A stretch of 64,000 nt of DNA from Sagittula stellata E-37 (GTDB taxonomy: Bacteria > Pseudomonadota > Alphaproteobacteria > Rhodobacterales > Rhodobacteraceae): assembly GCF_039724765.1 (NCBI RefSeq), contig NZ_CP155729.1:1674001-1738000 (forward strand), given 5' to 3'. The notes under the pieces were generated by a model. That model saw nothing but the letters and a program-made list of their open reading frames with translations, did not search any database and was not told where the DNA came from. Below are positions 46,809 through 57,272 of this stretch, one piece after another. How positions within the stretch are numbered: the first letter of the stretch is position 1; each line of letters begins with the position of its first letter. The position numbers and the translations under genes are program-made.

Positions 46809-48251
46809 ATGAGCGCATTCGACTACGATCTCTTTGTCATCGGTGGCGGCTCCGGCGGGGTGCGCGCGGCGCGGGTGGCAGCGGGCGAGACCGGCGCGAA
46901 GGTCGCGTTGGCTGAGGAGGACCGCTATGGCGGCACCTGCGTGATCCGGGGATGCGTGCCGAAGAAACTGATGGTCTTCGCCTCCGAATACCACGAGATG
47001 CCGGCTGCCGCGCGTGCCTACGGCTGGGACATCGCGGACGGGCGTTTCGACTGGACGGCCTTCCGCACCAAGCTGAACGCGGAGCTCGACCGGCTTGAAG
47101 GGGTGTACCGCAAGCTGCTGGCCGGTTCCGGCGTGGAGACGTTCGATGCGCGCGCGACGGTGAAGGACGCGCACACGGTCAAGCTGTCGACCGGTGAAGA
47201 AAAGACCGCAAAGCACATCCTGATCGCGACGGGCGGCCGTCCCCAGCGGCCCGACATGCCGAACGCGCATCTCGGAATGGTGTCCGACGACATCTTCCAT
47301 CTGGAGACGCTGCCGAAGTCCGTGCTGATCGTCGGCGGCGGCTACATCGCCTGTGAATTCGCCTGCATCCTGCACGGGCTTGGGGTGAAGGTGACGCAGT
47401 TCTATCGCGGGGCGCAGATCCTGCGCGGCTTCGACGACGAGGCGCGCGGGCTGATCGCCGACGCGATGAAGGGGCGGGGCATCGACCTGCACACCGGCAC
47501 CACCATCGTCGAGATGCACTGCGTGGGCACGCCCGAGGCCGACGCCATGGGCGAGGCCCCGGTGGACGACGTGCAATACGGCCAGCCGGAGGAGGAAGGC
47601 GCCGGGTCCGGCCCGGTGCGGGTGAAGGCGACCAACGGCACGATCCGCGATTTCGATGCGGTGTTCTTTGCCACCGGGCGCGTGCCCAACACCGACGATC
47701 TGGGGCTGGAGGCGCTTGGCATCGAGTTGGGCCGGGAAGGCGCCGTCATGGTGGACGAATACAGCCAGACGAAGGTGCCCTCGGTCTATGCCATCGGCGA
47801 CGCGACCAATCGCGTCAACCTGACCCCCGTGGCGATCCGCGAGGGCATGGCGTTTGTCGAGACGGTCTTCAAGGGCAACCCCACGCCGGTCGATCACGAG
47901 CTGATCCCGAGCGCGGTGTTCACGCAGCCCGAGATGGGTACGGTTGGCCTGACCGAGGAACAGGCCGCCGAGCAGGAAGAGATCGAGGTCTACTGCACCT
48001 CGTTCCGGCCCATGCAGACGGCCTTTGCGGATGCGCCCGATCGTGTTCTGATGAAACTGATCGTGTCGAAGGCGAACCGGACCGTGCTGGGCTGCCACAT
48101 CGTGGCGCCGGGTGCGGGCGAGATGATCCAGCTTGCGGGCATCGCCGTAAAGATGGGGGCCACCAAGGAAGATTTCGATCGCACGGTGGCGGTGCATCCG
48201 ACGATGTCGGAAGAAATCGTGACCATGCGCAACCCGGCGCGGACGCGGTAA
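46809..48251 (+). CDS. gor: Glutathione-disulfide reductase
   Basis: Gor keeps glutathione reduced using NADPH. The 480-residue flavoprotein has the FAD motif VIGGGSGGVRAARVAA, the redox disulfide GGTCVIRGC (Cys44 and Cys49), the NADPH loop IVGGGYIACEFA and the catalytic HPTMSEE near the C-terminus. It is longer than usual, with an acidic, Gly-rich insertion of roughly 30 residues in the NADPH domain (about 240-275, EADAMGEAPVDDVQYG and EEEGAGSG). Probably monocistronic. Confidence 0.93.
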   Translation: MSAFDYDLFVIGGGSGGVRAARVAAGETGAKVALAEEDRYGGTCVIRGCVPKKLMVFASEYHEMPAAARAYGWDIADGRFDWTAFRTKLNAELDRLEGVYRKLLAGSGVETFDARATVKDAHTVKLSTGEEKTAKHILIATGGRPQRPDMPNAHLGMVSDDIFHLETLPKSVLIVGGGYIACEFACILHGLGVKVTQFYRGAQILRGFDDEARGLIADAMKGRGIDLHTGTTIVEMHCVGTPEADAMGEAPVDDVQYGQPEEEGAGSGPVRVKATNGTIRDFDAVFFATGRVPNTDDLGLEALGIELGREGAVMVDEYSQTKVPSVYAIGDATNRVNLTPVAIREGMAFVETVFKGNPTPVDHELIPSAVFTQPEMGTVGLTEEQAAEQEEIEVYCTSFRPMQTAFADAPDRVLMKLIVSKANRTVLGCHIVAPGAGEMIQLAGIAVKMGATKEDFDRTVAVHPTMSEEIVTMRNPARTR

Positions 48252-48339
48252 CGCGGCAACGGTGACGAAGCTGCCTTGATACTTTCGGGTAGCATGCACA
48301 GTTTAGAACGGACCGAGACTGAGGGAAGGACAAGGCTTC

Positions 48340-49503
48340 ATGGCAGGAAACAGCGGCGGCCCCTGGGGCGGCGGTGGCAACCAGGGCGGCAACGGCAGCC
48401 GTCCGCCTTCGGGCGGAGGCGGTGGCGGGCGTCGACCGGAGGACAGCCAGATCCCCGAGATCGACGAGCTGATGAAAAAGGGCCAGGAGCAATTGCGCGT
48501 GCTCATGGGCGGCCGGGGCGGCAACGGCCGGTCCGGCGGCGGCTCGGGCGGCGGTTCCGGCGGGCCGAAACTGACACGCGGCACCGTGGCCTTGGGTGTG
48601 TTGGTGCTTGCGGGCCTTTGGGCCTTTTCGAGCTTTTACACCGTCAAGCCCGAAGAGCAGTCGGTTGAACTGTTCCTCGGCAAATACTCGTCGACCGGCA
48701 ACCCGGGCCTGAACTTCGCGCCCTGGCCGCTGGTGACCTACGAGAAGGTCAACGTGACCTCGGAACGGACCGAAACCATCGGTTCGGGCCGTGGCGGGTC
48801 CGACGGGCTGATGCTGACCACCGACGCCAACATCGTCGACATCGATTTCCAGGTGGTCTGGAACGTGGCGGACCCGGCGAAGCTGCTGTTCAACATCCGC
48901 GACCCCGAACTGACCGTTCAGGCGGTGTCCGAATCGACCATGCGCGAGATCATCGCGGCGTCCAACCTCGCCCCGATCCTCAACCGGGACCGTGGGCTGA
49001 TCGCCGACACGGCCTTCGACAACATCCAGATGACGCTGGACGAGTACGAAAGCGGCATCCGCATCGTCCGGGTCAACCTGCGCGAGGCCGATCCGCCGCG
49101 CGAGGTGATCGACGCCTTCCGCGAGGTGCAGGCCGCCGAGCAGGAACGTGACCGTCTGGAACGTCAGGCCGACGCCTATGCCAACCGCGTGGTGGCAGAG
49201 GCCCGCGGTCAGGCCGCGCAGACGCGCGAGGAGGCCGAAGGCTACCGCGCCCGTGTCGTGAACGACGCATTGGGTGAGGCCGCGCGCTTTACCTCGGTGC
49301 AGCAGGAATACGCGCAGGCGCCAGACGTGACGCGCCGCCGCCTGTACCTCGAAACGATGGAGAAGGTGCTGGGCGACGTGGACAAGATGATCCTCGATGA
49401 AAGCATCGCCGGTGGCGGACAGAGCGGCAGCGGCGTCGTGCCGTACCTGCCCCTGAACGAGTTGGGGCGCTCCGGCGGCTCGACACAGTCCAGCGGCAAC
49501 TGA
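48340..49503 (+). CDS. hflK: FtsH protease modulator HflK
   Basis: HflK forms, with HflC, the membrane complex that encloses and tunes FtsH. The 387-residue protein has a Gly-rich N-terminus (about 1-35), a membrane anchor (about 80-98, LGVLVLAGLWAFSSF) and an SPFH/prohibitin domain with AEVEEQSVELFLG-type start and a coiled C-terminus. Followed by hflC after 13 bp, with AGGGAGGA as ribosome binding site. First gene of an envelope-quality-control cluster. Confidence 0.94.
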   Translation: MAGNSGGPWGGGGNQGGNGSRPPSGGGGGGRRPEDSQIPEIDELMKKGQEQLRVLMGGRGGNGRSGGGSGGGSGGPKLTRGTVALGVLVLAGLWAFSSFYTVKPEEQSVELFLGKYSSTGNPGLNFAPWPLVTYEKVNVTSERTETIGSGRGGSDGLMLTTDANIVDIDFQVVWNVADPAKLLFNIRDPELTVQAVSESTMREIIAASNLAPILNRDRGLIADTAFDNIQMTLDEYESGIRIVRVNLREADPPREVIDAFREVQAAEQERDRLERQADAYANRVVAEARGQAAQTREEAEGYRARVVNDALGEAARFTSVQQEYAQAPDVTRRRLYLETMEKVLGDVDKMILDESIAGGGQSGSGVVPYLPLNELGRSGGSTQSSGN

Positions 49504-49516
49504 GGGAGGACACATC

Positions 49517-50644
49517 ATGGGTAAGACAACGTATATTCTGCCTGCCATCGTGGTGGCGCTGGTCGTGATCCTTTCGTCGGTCTTCGTCGTGGACGAGCGC
49601 GAGAAGGCGCTGGTCCTGCGTTTCGGCCAGATCAAGGCGGTCAAGGAGGAGCCGGGGCTCGGCTTCAAGGTGCCGCTGCTGGACGAAGTGGTGCGCTATG
49701 ACGACCGCATCCTGTCGCTCGACACGGAGACCATCGAGGTCACGCCGTCGGACGACCGCCGGTTGGTGGTCGATGCCTTTGCGCGCTACCGGATCGCCGA
49801 CGTGGTCCAGTTCCGCCAGGCCGTGGGCGTGGGCGGCGTGCGCGTCGCCGAGGACCGCCTGCAGGGCATCCTGAACGCGCAGATCCGTGAGGTTCTGGGT
49901 GCCGACCAGGTGACGTCCGACACCATCCTGTCGGAGGAACGCGGTTCGCTGATGATCGGCATCCGCGACCAGGCACGGGCCGAAGCCCGCTCCTTGGGTC
50001 TGGACGTGGTCGACGTGCGGCTGAAGCAGACTAACCTGCCGACGCAGAACCTGGAAGCGACCTTTGCCCGGATGCGCGCTGAGCGTGAACGGGAGGCCGC
50101 CGACGAGATCGCACGCGGTAACGAGGCGGCGCAGCGGGTGCGCGCGCTGGCTGACCGGACGGTGGTGGAGACCCTCTCCGAAGCCGATCGCGAAGCCAAT
50201 GTGACCCGCGGTGAGGCCGACGCCGAACGCAACGCCATCTTCGCCGAGAGCTACGGCGCGGACCCGGAGTTCTTTGCCTTCTACCGGTCTTTGCAGGCCT
50301 ACGAGAACGCCCTGCGTGGCGGCAACTCGACCATGGTCATGACCCCGGACAGCCAGTTCTTCGCGTACTTCAAGTCCGAGGGCGAGGCCGGCTCGCCGGT
50401 GCCGATGGAGACGCCTGCCTCGGTCGAGCAACGCCCCGCGCCGCGCGATCCGGTGGTGCCGCAGTCGCAGGACCTGCCGGACGACGTGACCGAGGGCGAA
50501 ACGCCGCAGGATGCGTCTTCTGCGCCGGGACCGCAGGCCGTCGACCCGGTGGTGCCGGACGCGCCTGCCTCCGACACCTCGCCCGTCGGCGAACCGGTCG
50601 ATCCCTCGGACACCGGGGACGATCCGGCGAACGCGGGAAACTGA
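49517..50644 (+). CDS. hflC: FtsH protease modulator HflC
   Basis: HflC is the partner of HflK. The 375-residue protein has an N-terminal membrane anchor (about 5-24), the SPFH domain from VVDEREKALVLRFGQIK, an Arg/Glu-rich coiled coil (ERDREA-type repeats) and a Pro/Asp-rich C-terminal tail of about 90 residues that is unusual in length compared with E. coli HflC (334 residues). Seven bases separate it from the next gene. Confidence 0.93.
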   Translation: MGKTTYILPAIVVALVVILSSVFVVDEREKALVLRFGQIKAVKEEPGLGFKVPLLDEVVRYDDRILSLDTETIEVTPSDDRRLVVDAFARYRIADVVQFRQAVGVGGVRVAEDRLQGILNAQIREVLGADQVTSDTILSEERGSLMIGIRDQARAEARSLGLDVVDVRLKQTNLPTQNLEATFARMRAEREREAADEIARGNEAAQRVRALADRTVVETLSEADREANVTRGEADAERNAIFAESYGADPEFFAFYRSLQAYENALRGGNSTMVMTPDSQFFAYFKSEGEAGSPVPMETPASVEQRPAPRDPVVPQSQDLPDDVTEGETPQDASSAPGPQAVDPVVPDAPASDTSPVGEPVDPSDTGDDPANAGN

Positions 50645-50651
50645 GGCCGGA

Positions 50652-50843
50652 ATGGCTTTGACCGACATCTGGACGGGGATCGCCATGGTCCTCGTGATCG
50701 AGGGGCTGGTGTACGCACTGGCCCCTTCGCTTGTGGAGCGCCTGCTGGAAGCGCTGAAGGAGATCCCGCCCGAAGCGCGCAGATCGCTTGGGCTACTGAC
50801 GATGGTCACCGGAGTGGTGATCCTGTGGGCCGTGAAGGGCTGA
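50652..50843 (+). CDS. DUF2065 family small membrane protein
   Basis: A 63-residue protein with two membrane segments (about 6-24 and 41-59) of the DUF2065 family (LTDIWTGIAMVLVIEGLVYA start). In many Proteobacteria it follows hflC, as here. Function is unknown; a role near the FtsH-HflKC complex is inference from position. Confidence 0.82.
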   Translation: MALTDIWTGIAMVLVIEGLVYALAPSLVERLLEALKEIPPEARRSLGLLTMVTGVVILWAVKG

Positions 50844-50943
50844 GGCGCGCGCGGGGCATTGCTTTCAGTCCACGCGGTTGAATTTTCCCGTATCCTGCCG
50901 TAAAGTTACGCCGTGTCAGTGGTTTACGGTTGGGAGCGCGCGT

Positions 50944-51741
50944 ATGCTCACGTATGTCATCAATCTGGAACGCAGCGTCGACCGTCGGCAGGTCCTGACG
51001 GAGAAACTGGCGCGGGACAGTTGGCCCCATACCTTCGTCAACGCCGTCGACGGCCGCGCGCTTTCTGCCCAAGACCGCGCGCTGTACAGCCCGCTGCTGG
51101 CCTTCCTGCGCTTTGGACGCGGCCTCAAAGCGGGCGAGCTTGCCTGCTACCTCTCGCATCTCAAGTGCTTGCGGCAGTTTCTGGCAACCGACGAACCGGT
51201 CTGCCTCGTGCTTGAGGATGACGTGGACTGGACGCCCGGGACCGGTGCGGTGGTGCAGGAGTTGGCGCAGGTGCTCGGACAGCACGGGGAACCCTGGGAG
51301 GTGGTCAATCTGGGCCACGTCAGCAAACGTCCGGCGCTCGCGGCCCCGATTGCGCGCATCGCGGAAGACAACGCCGTTTCGCGGATCTTCGATTTCCCGC
51401 TCACCACCCATGCCTTGCTGTGGAACCGGGAGGGCGCACGGCACTTCCTCCACCGCTCGCGCAGGATATTCGACCCGGTCGACGTGGCGGCCCGGCGGAT
51501 CTATTCCGGCACCGGCTTGGGCCTCGGGCTGATTGCCCGGCTCGTATTTCAGGCCGACTTCGACAGCGAAATAGACGCTTCGGGCAGCGCGGGGTCCGGA
51601 ACCGCGTCGAAACCTGTCGAGGCCTGGCGGCGGCTCCGCGCAAGGCAACTGCGCAAGTATCATCTGATCCGCGCCCGTCGCGGGTTTGCCGCCTGGACCG
51701 AACGCGAGGATTTTGCCGCCACGGCCGATCCGGCGCATTGA
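50944..51741 (+). CDS. Glycosyltransferase family 25 protein
   Basis: A 265-residue GT25 protein, a family that adds sugars to lipopolysaccharide or similar glycans. It begins with the hallmark YVINLERSVDRRQ, has LSHLKCLRQFL and the donor-metal segment CLVLEDDVDW. No signal peptide or membrane segment. It sits between the HflKC unit and degP; whether it shares their transcript is unclear because of a 100-bp gap. Confidence 0.82.
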   Translation: MLTYVINLERSVDRRQVLTEKLARDSWPHTFVNAVDGRALSAQDRALYSPLLAFLRFGRGLKAGELACYLSHLKCLRQFLATDEPVCLVLEDDVDWTPGTGAVVQELAQVLGQHGEPWEVVNLGHVSKRPALAAPIARIAEDNAVSRIFDFPLTTHALLWNREGARHFLHRSRRIFDPVDVAARRIYSGTGLGLGLIARLVFQADFDSEIDASGSAGSGTASKPVEAWRRLRARQLRKYHLIRARRGFAAWTEREDFAATADPAH

Positions 51742-52146
51742 CCGCGCGGCCGAGCATGCCCGGCGTTCTGTCAACTCGGAACGGCCGGGCCAGTCCTTGT
51801 GTCTCGCCAACGATGTGGAGTGGGGGCCAGTGGCGGGGCGTTCGGCGACGCCGGTTTCCGACCCTGAGGCCCCGCCTTGGCGACCATGCCTTCGACCTGC
51901 GCAGGGGGCGTACGGTCCCCCCGGACATCGCGCAACAGCGGCCTAGGTGGGGCATTCTTCGGGGCGGAACCGCGTGCCGCCAGGGCGCTCCCGGTTCCGT
52001 CACCGTGTCTCACTTGGGCGTGAGACAGCCTATACAGGTCTTTGGTGTTGCGCCATGGAGCCTATGTTTGACACACTGAAGAAGAGGCAGGGCAGTCGTG
52101 GCCTGAGGGTGGAGGCGTCTGACCTGCCAGCAACAAGGAGACTCCT
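51742..52146 (+). promoter_or_regulatory. Leader region of degP with inverted repeat
   Basis: 405 bp without a gene. A perfect 8-bp dyad TGTCTCAC/GTGAGACA (52006-52013 and 52020-52027) with a six-base centre lies 120 bp ahead of degP and could be an operator or overlap a promoter. A GGAACCG/CGGTTCC dyad at about 51965-51997 is close by. No sigma-E type promoter could be assigned with confidence. Confidence 0.45.
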
Positions 52147-53619
52147 TTGAAACCGCAAGTGCACGCGTTGACACGGGAGGACGCGACGCCGCTTCGGCTG
52201 TTCTGGCTGACAGCGCTCTCGATGGTCCTCATCCTTTCCCAATCCCTGATGGCACAAGCGCGCGGCGCACCGGAGAGTTTCGCCGAACTCGCGGAGCGCG
52301 TCAGCCCGGCCGTCGTTAACATCACGACCTCGACCACTGTCGCCGGCCGCACCGGACCGCAGGGCGTCGTCCCGGAGGGGTCGCCTTTCGAGGATTTCTT
52401 CCGCGAATTCCAGGACCGCAACGGGCAGGGCAATCGTCCGCGCCGCTCTTCGGCACTGGGGTCGGGCTTCGTGATTTCCGAAGACGGCTATATCGTCACC
52501 AACAACCACGTGATCGAAGGCGCCGACGAGATCATGATCGAGTTCTTCGAGGGCTTCGATCTGCCGGCGACGCTTGTGGGCACCGACCCCAACACCGACA
52601 TCGCGGTGCTGAAGGTCGAGGCGGACGAGCCGCTGAAGTACGTCAATTTCGGTGACAGCAACATCGCCCGCGTCGGCGATTGGGTCATGGCTATGGGCAA
52701 CCCGCTGGGTCAGGGCTTCTCGGTCTCCGCCGGGATCGTCTCGGCCCGCAACCGTGCGCTTTCGGGCACCTACGACGACTACATCCAGACCGACGCCGCC
52801 ATCAACCGCGGCAACTCCGGCGGGCCGCTGTTCAACATGGACGGCGAGGTGATCGGCGTGAACACCGCGATCCTGTCGCCCAACGGCGGTTCCATCGGCA
52901 TCGGCTTCTCGATGGCATCGAACGTAGTGACCCGCGTGGTCGACCAGCTCAAGGAATTCGGCGAGACGCGCCGTGGCTGGCTGGGCGTGCGTATCCAGGA
53001 CGTGACCGAGGATCTGGCCGAGGGCCTGGGCCTGGAGCAGGCCAAGGGTGCGCTGGTCAGCGACGTCCCGGAAGGTCCTGCCATGGAAGCGGGTATGGAA
53101 GCGGGCGACGTGATCGTCACATTCGACGGCACCGAAGTCGTGGACACCCGGCAGCTTGTCCGGATCGTGGCCAACACCCCGGTCGGCAAGACGGTTCGCG
53201 TGGTCGTCAACCGTGATGGCGAAACCAAGACCCTGAAAGTCACGCTGTCCCGCCGCGAAGAAGCTGAGGGCGCGATCCCGGCCGCCGCTGCCGGTCCGGA
53301 TGCCGCCGAACCGCAGGAGCTGGAAACGCTGGGTCTGACGCTGTCGCCGCTCACCGATGAACTGCGCGCCGAGCTTGAAGTGCCGGAAGGCACCGACGGT
53401 CTGGCGGTCATGGCCGTGGACGAAGCCAGCCAGGCGTTCGAGAAGGGCCTGCGCGCCGGTGACGTCGTCACCGAAGCCGGTCAGAGCGCCGTGACGTCGG
53501 TCACCGACCTTGAGGATCGTATCACGGAAGCCCGTGACGAGGGCCGCAAGTCGATCCTTCTCCTTGTGCGCCGTGGCGGCGACCCGCGCTTCGTCGCGCT
53601 GGGGCTTGAAGAAGACTGA
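52147..53619 (+). CDS. degP: Do/DegP-type periplasmic serine protease
   Basis: A 490-residue HtrA-family protease/chaperone for periplasmic quality control. It has a signal peptide (about 1-38), the trypsin-like domain with catalytic His121, Asp151 and Ser224 (RGNSGGPL), and two PDZ domains (about 265-350 and 400-480). The start is a TTG at 52147: an AAGGAG lies six bases ahead, and no ATG fits. It follows the HflKC genes in a functional cluster, and ends in a strong terminator. Confidence 0.94.
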   Translation: MKPQVHALTREDATPLRLFWLTALSMVLILSQSLMAQARGAPESFAELAERVSPAVVNITTSTTVAGRTGPQGVVPEGSPFEDFFREFQDRNGQGNRPRRSSALGSGFVISEDGYIVTNNHVIEGADEIMIEFFEGFDLPATLVGTDPNTDIAVLKVEADEPLKYVNFGDSNIARVGDWVMAMGNPLGQGFSVSAGIVSARNRALSGTYDDYIQTDAAINRGNSGGPLFNMDGEVIGVNTAILSPNGGSIGIGFSMASNVVTRVVDQLKEFGETRRGWLGVRIQDVTEDLAEGLGLEQAKGALVSDVPEGPAMEAGMEAGDVIVTFDGTEVVDTRQLVRIVANTPVGKTVRVVVNRDGETKTLKVTLSRREEAEGAIPAAAAGPDAAEPQELETLGLTLSPLTDELRAELEVPEGTDGLAVMAVDEASQAFEKGLRAGDVVTEAGQSAVTSVTDLEDRITEARDEGRKSILLLVRRGGDPRFVALGLEED

Positions 53620-53644
53620 TCTCTGCTCAGGCAGGTAAGGCTGA

Positions 53645-53672
53645 GGGCGCCCCGCGGGGCGCCCTTTTCGTT
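53645..53672 (+). terminator. Rho-independent terminator after degP
   Basis: GGGCGCCC at 53645-53652 pairs with GGGCGCCC at 53657-53664 around a CGCG loop, followed by TTTTCGTTT. Confidence 0.88.
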
Positions 53673-53718
53673 TGTCCGGCGGCGGGGGAGGGGCGGTCCA
53701 GGGCCTGCGCAGGCCGGA

Positions 53719-54486
53719 TCACCCGATGTCGCGCGCGCGGTCCGTCGCGGCCTGCAGACCGTTTGCGACGATCTCCTCCAATCCGGCGGCGCGCATCGAT
53801 AGAAACCCGGCGGCGGTTGTGCCAGCGTAGGCGATCATCCCCTCCACATGAGCGTCTGCCGTGTGCGCATCATGGGCCAGCATTTCGCCCGCCGAAAGGA
53901 AGAGCTGCCGGACCGCGCGGTCGGCGATATCGGGCGGCACGCCTTGGGACACCGCGTGGCGGGCCATGGCGCTGGCGAACAGGGCCGCGAAGCCCGGGAC
54001 AGGCCCGGTCAAGGCGGTGAACAGGTCGATGTGCGCCTCGTCCCCGATTTCGTCCGTACGGCCGATGGCAGAGAAAACGGCGTTGGCCTGTGTGCGGTCG
54101 GCCTCGGTGATCGCGGCGCTGCCGATCCAGGGGGTATAGGCAAGGCGCCGGGCCGCGGCGGGGCTCGACATTGCCCGGATGACGCGCGGGCTGCCTGTCG
54201 TTTCCTGAAGCCGCGCCCGGGTGGCCCCCGCGATCACCGACAGGACCAATGCATCCGGGGCCGCAAGGTCGAGGCCGGGCAGGGCGGCGGGCGGAATGCA
54301 CAGCAGGATGGTTTCGCAGCGCCGGGCAAGGTCGCCGGGCGTGGTCACCTCGATCCCGGGCAGGGGCGCCTTCCCGCTGCGGTTGGCGAAGAGGAGCCTT
54401 TCGGGCGGCAGTCCGGCGTCGAGCCAGCCGCGTGCGATGGCCTCTCCCAGCATTCCGGTTCCGATCAATCCGATGGTGCCCTGCAT
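53719..54486 (-). CDS. Pyrroline-5-carboxylate reductase-like protein
   Basis: A 255-residue protein with the NADPH-binding start TIGLIGTGMLGEAIARGWL and the C-terminal ALTGPVPGFAALFASAM helices of the ProC family. ProC makes proline from pyrroline-5-carboxylate. The usual GSGPA motif reads GPVPG here, and the protein is slightly shorter than typical ProC (about 265-270), so proline synthesis is not certain and a related imine reduction is possible. Confidence 0.72.
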   Translation of the reverse strand: MQGTIGLIGTGMLGEAIARGWLDAGLPPERLLFANRSGKAPLPGIEVTTPGDLARRCETILLCIPPAALPGLDLAAPDALVLSVIAGATRARLQETTGSPRVIRAMSSPAAARRLAYTPWIGSAAITEADRTQANAVFSAIGRTDEIGDEAHIDLFTALTGPVPGFAALFASAMARHAVSQGVPPDIADRAVRQLFLSAGEMLAHDAHTADAHVEGMIAYAGTTAAGFLSMRAAGLEEIVANGLQAATDRARDIG

Positions 54487-54564
54487 GTCTGCCTCCCTTG
54501 GCTTGTCAGCTTCAGCCTGCGCGGGGCGGGGGCCGATGCCAAGGGGGCGTTGCGCCCCGCAGGA

Positions 54565-55125
54565 TCAGACGTCGCCGGGGGCGGGGGCCGCATCGACGGT
54601 GATGAGCCCGAGGCTGCGGGCGGTTTCCAGCGACAACTGCGCGCTTTCGAGGCCGCGTTCCGACTGGTACTTGCGGATCGCGGCAGAGGTCGGCGCGTCG
54701 ATCCAGCCAGAGACGTTGCCCGCGAAATAGTCGCGTGCCGCGAGCGCCCGCTGCAGCGAGGCGATGAAGTCCGGGGTCATCTGATGGCCGCACACCGCGT
54801 CGAAGATCACGTCGCTGCGGGGGCGGACGACCTTGGGCACGGGGGCCCTGCGATAGACAGGCGGGCGCAGCACGGTGCCGTCCGGCGCGATTTCGGCCTG
54901 CACGACCTGCACTTCTCCCATGACCTGTTCATAGACTGCGGGCAGCGTTTCGCGGGCTTGGCATCGGCCGTCCGACAGCGCGATGACGGGGGCGGGCAGG
55001 GACACCGGCGACAGGGCCACGGGTTGCACATCTTCGAACGCATCGCGAGAGGCGCTCTCGGACGCGGTATGTGTGCAGGCCGCGGCGAGGACCAGAAGGC
55101 CCAGGGCGACGGTGAAACGGGTCAT
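54565..55125 (-). CDS. Lipoprotein with a possible peptidoglycan-binding domain
   Basis: A 186-residue protein with a short signal peptide and lipobox LAAAC (Cys17). The C-terminal part (ALAARDYFAGNVSGWIDAPT and AIRKYQSERGLES) matches the peptidoglycan-binding domain 1 pattern. A small acidic region with two cysteines lies between. It should be tethered to the outer or inner membrane and contact the cell wall. Confidence 0.75.
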   Translation of the reverse strand: MTRFTVALGLLVLAAACTHTASESASRDAFEDVQPVALSPVSLPAPVIALSDGRCQARETLPAVYEQVMGEVQVVQAEIAPDGTVLRPPVYRRAPVPKVVRPRSDVIFDAVCGHQMTPDFIASLQRALAARDYFAGNVSGWIDAPTSAAIRKYQSERGLESAQLSLETARSLGLITVDAAPAPGDV

Positions 55126-55174
55126 GACTGCTCGGGCCCTCTTGGACGGGGTCGTCGTCGTAGGCCATTTATAA

Positions 55175-56124
<950 letters not shown>

Positions 56125-56125
<1 letters not shown>

Positions 56126-56946
56126 TGACCGGCGCGGCCCGGTCCGGCAGGGAGACCCGACGGCGGGTGTCCCTGGCGACCGGGGCGCCGCGTCCGCGTT
56201 GTTCCGGATTGAGGCGTGCGGCCCGCGGCGCGGCGGCGATGCTGGCGCTTGTGGTGGGGGCCCCGGTGGCCGCGGACGCGCCCGTCGCCATACTGGATGC
56301 GCGGCTTGAAGAACCGGTGACGCGCTACGACCACGGTGTCCTTGGCGACGCGGTGGAATGGGGCACGCTGCGCCTGTGGGTGGACAGCTGCCCCGGCTGC
56401 GCGCGCACGGATGTGCAGGAGACGGTGATCCGGCTGCCCGAGAGCCGCGTCTTCGAGGATGTGGAGGCTCGGCTGATCGGTCTGGATCCGCGCGCGCCCG
56501 GCGCCGTCATGGTTGTCGAGAGCGACCTGTCCCGGGGCGCCCGACTGTCGCTTTACACCGGCGCAGGGCTTTTGGCCGCGACCCCGTTCATCGGTCAGCC
56601 GCACCGCTGGCTCGCGCCGGTCGCGGCGGCGGACCTCGACGGCGATGGCACGCTGGAGGTGGCCTATGTCGACCGGCCGCATCTGGCGAAGGTGCTGCGG
56701 GTCTGGCGGCTTGAGGGCGACACGCTGACGGAAATCGGTGCCCTGGAGAACCTGACCAATCATCGCATCGGCTGGGATCACATCGCCGGAGGCCTGCGGG
56801 ACTGCGGTGGGGGTCCCGAGATGGTGCTGGCCAGCGGAGACTGGTCGCGGTTGGTGGCGGTACGTCTGGAGGCGGGCTACCTTTCCGCCCGCGATCTCGG
56901 ACGTTACGGCTCAGCCGCGCTGGAGGGCGCACTGGCCTGCCGCTGA
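56125..56946 (+). CDS. Secreted protein with VCBS/FG-GAP-like repeat
   Basis: A 273-residue protein with a basic N-terminus and a hydrophobic segment (about 36-52) that looks like a signal peptide, then beta-rich sequence. A calcium-type VCBS repeat is visible as AAADLDGDGTLEVAYVDRP; Cys pairs are present at SCPGC and near the C-terminus. No enzymatic motif is seen. Translation is coupled to the ferredoxin gene, though the functional link is unclear. Confidence 0.72.
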
Positions 56947-57272
56947 GCGGAGGCGCGGTTGGCGGCGGTGCCGATGGCACCCGAAGACCTCTGCGCCTGC
57001 GGGCAATCGAACCAGCGCGTCGGCGGTCTGGCGGCCTGACTTTGCCTGCCCGGGATGGACAGGGAAGGCTTGGCAAGCGTCCGGATCCGGCCCCGTGTGG
57101 CCCGGGCATCCGTTTGGCGATATGACCTTCGCTGGCCGCAGCGGCGCACGTGCCGGTCATGCGCCGGCCCTGCCCAAAATCTGCGACCGATGTAGGGCGG
57201 GGCTTTGCGCCGCCTGCCTTTGCGCATTTCTGGGGTTAACTTTCCCGCCGCCGCGTCTTACGGCTTTTGCCC
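56947..57272. other. Gap before the ymdB-type gene
   Basis: 326 bp of GC-rich DNA with no convincing gene. It holds a few short GC dyads (for example around 57085-57120) and a GGGGTTAACTTTCCC stretch at about 57232-57246 near the next start that may be part of a promoter. Confidence 0.35.
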
